Shown here in pieces: positions 6,101 to 6,416 of a DNA stretch of 6,416 bases. Position 1 is the stretch's first letter; each line of letters opens with the position of its first letter. Below the pieces are notes generated by a model. It was not told the origin of the DNA, ran no database searches, and saw only the letters and a program-made list of their open reading frames with translations. Origin of the DNA: an uncultured Bacilli bacterium (GTDB lineage Bacteria > Bacillota_I > Bacilli_A > RF39 > UBA660); NCBI GenBank assembly GCA_947587565.1, contig CANPYA010000073.1, forward strand, positions 1-6,416, given 5' to 3'. Both the position numbers and the translations under genes were made by a program.

Positions 6101-6416
6101 AATTAATAGTTACTATTTGATTTACTTCGCCTTCATTATAAGTAATATGAACTGCATCTTCTTTAGTAATAAATGGTAATAGATTTTTATTTATAGAAAT
6201 ACTAGCACTATAATATTCACCATCAGTATCAGTTAAATAATACATTGTATTACCTTCAATTACCGCAGTCGTAACTTTACTTATAACAATATCTTTTTCT
6301 TTAACATTAGATGTATCAATTGTAGTATTTTCGGCCAAATACTTTTTAGCAGCGGCTTCAATACCTAAAGAGGCATCACTTACAACAACTTTTTGATAAT
6401 CAGCTACATCAATAAA
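6099..6416 (-). CDS. Unrecognised protein, C-terminal 105 residues (partial)
   Basis: The frame is open from the window edge to TAA at 6099, so the gene starts outside; the TTG at 6338 is merely an internal leucine codon. I do not recognise the family. The visible part begins FIDVADYQKVVV, has a short alpha-helical stretch (SLGIEAAAKKYLAEN) and then alternating beta-like segments (DIVISKVTTAVIEGN, TMYYLTDTDGEYYSASIS, AVHITYN, VNQIVTIN). This looks like a small beta-rich domain at the C-terminus of a larger, perhaps extracytoplasmic, protein. There is no membrane segment or catalytic motif in this part. It ends 9 nt before prfB and probably shares its transcript. Codon use resembles its neighbours. 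That it is a real gene is likely; its function is unknown. Confidence 0.75.
   Translation of the reverse strand, partial: FIDVADYQKVVVSDASLGIEAAAKKYLAENTTIDTSNVKEKDIVISKVTTAVIEGNTMYYLTDTDGEYYSASISINKNLLPFITKEDAVHITYNEGEVNQIVTIN

Overview
The window is an AT-rich stretch of a low-G+C bacterial chromosome, and every gene I can support lies on the minus strand. Gene content (tilS-ftsH, prfB), TGG tryptophan codons and an RF2 gene with an in-frame TGA frameshift site indicate standard bacterial code 11. That excludes the Mycoplasma/Spiroplasma lineages, which reassign UGA and lack RF2. A SipW-type signal peptide plus BspA/DUF285 repeats fits a gut-type Bacillota (uncultured Bacilli/RF39-like, Erysipelotrichia or Clostridia relatives). 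That placement is inference.

In transcription order (high to low coordinates): 6416-6099 is the 3' end of an unrecognised gene. Nine bases later comes prfB (6089-5030), encoding peptide chain release factor 2 with a canonical programmed +1 frameshift, closed by a rho-independent terminator (4998-5024). Next is a self-contained unit of about 2.1 kb: a promoter whose -35/-10 spacer contains a run of nine G (4978-4986), a leader of about 125 nt with a hairpin around the ribosome binding site, a 646-residue secreted BspA-like repeat protein (4829-2889), and its own terminator (2866-2890). A new promoter (2795-2823) then starts tilS (2778-1441), encoding tRNA-Ile lysidine synthetase. Its last codons overlap the start of ftsH (1457 to the window edge), the membrane AAA+ zinc protease, whose C-terminus is cut off.

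The housekeeping genes are ordinary: translation termination, tRNA decoding and membrane protein quality control. The striking element is the surface-protein unit between them. The G9 tract sits exactly where slipped-strand mispairing would change the -35/-10 distance (20 nt as sequenced, 17 nt if three G were lost). This looks like a phase-variable ON/OFF promoter for a surface-exposed repeat protein. The repeat region also carries two 58-nt near-identical copies that could recombine in frame, and its leucine-rich units follow a three-unit super-repeat.

No gene-free stretch exceeds 300 bases. The largest gap, 4830-5029, is filled by the terminator, promoter and leader just described.
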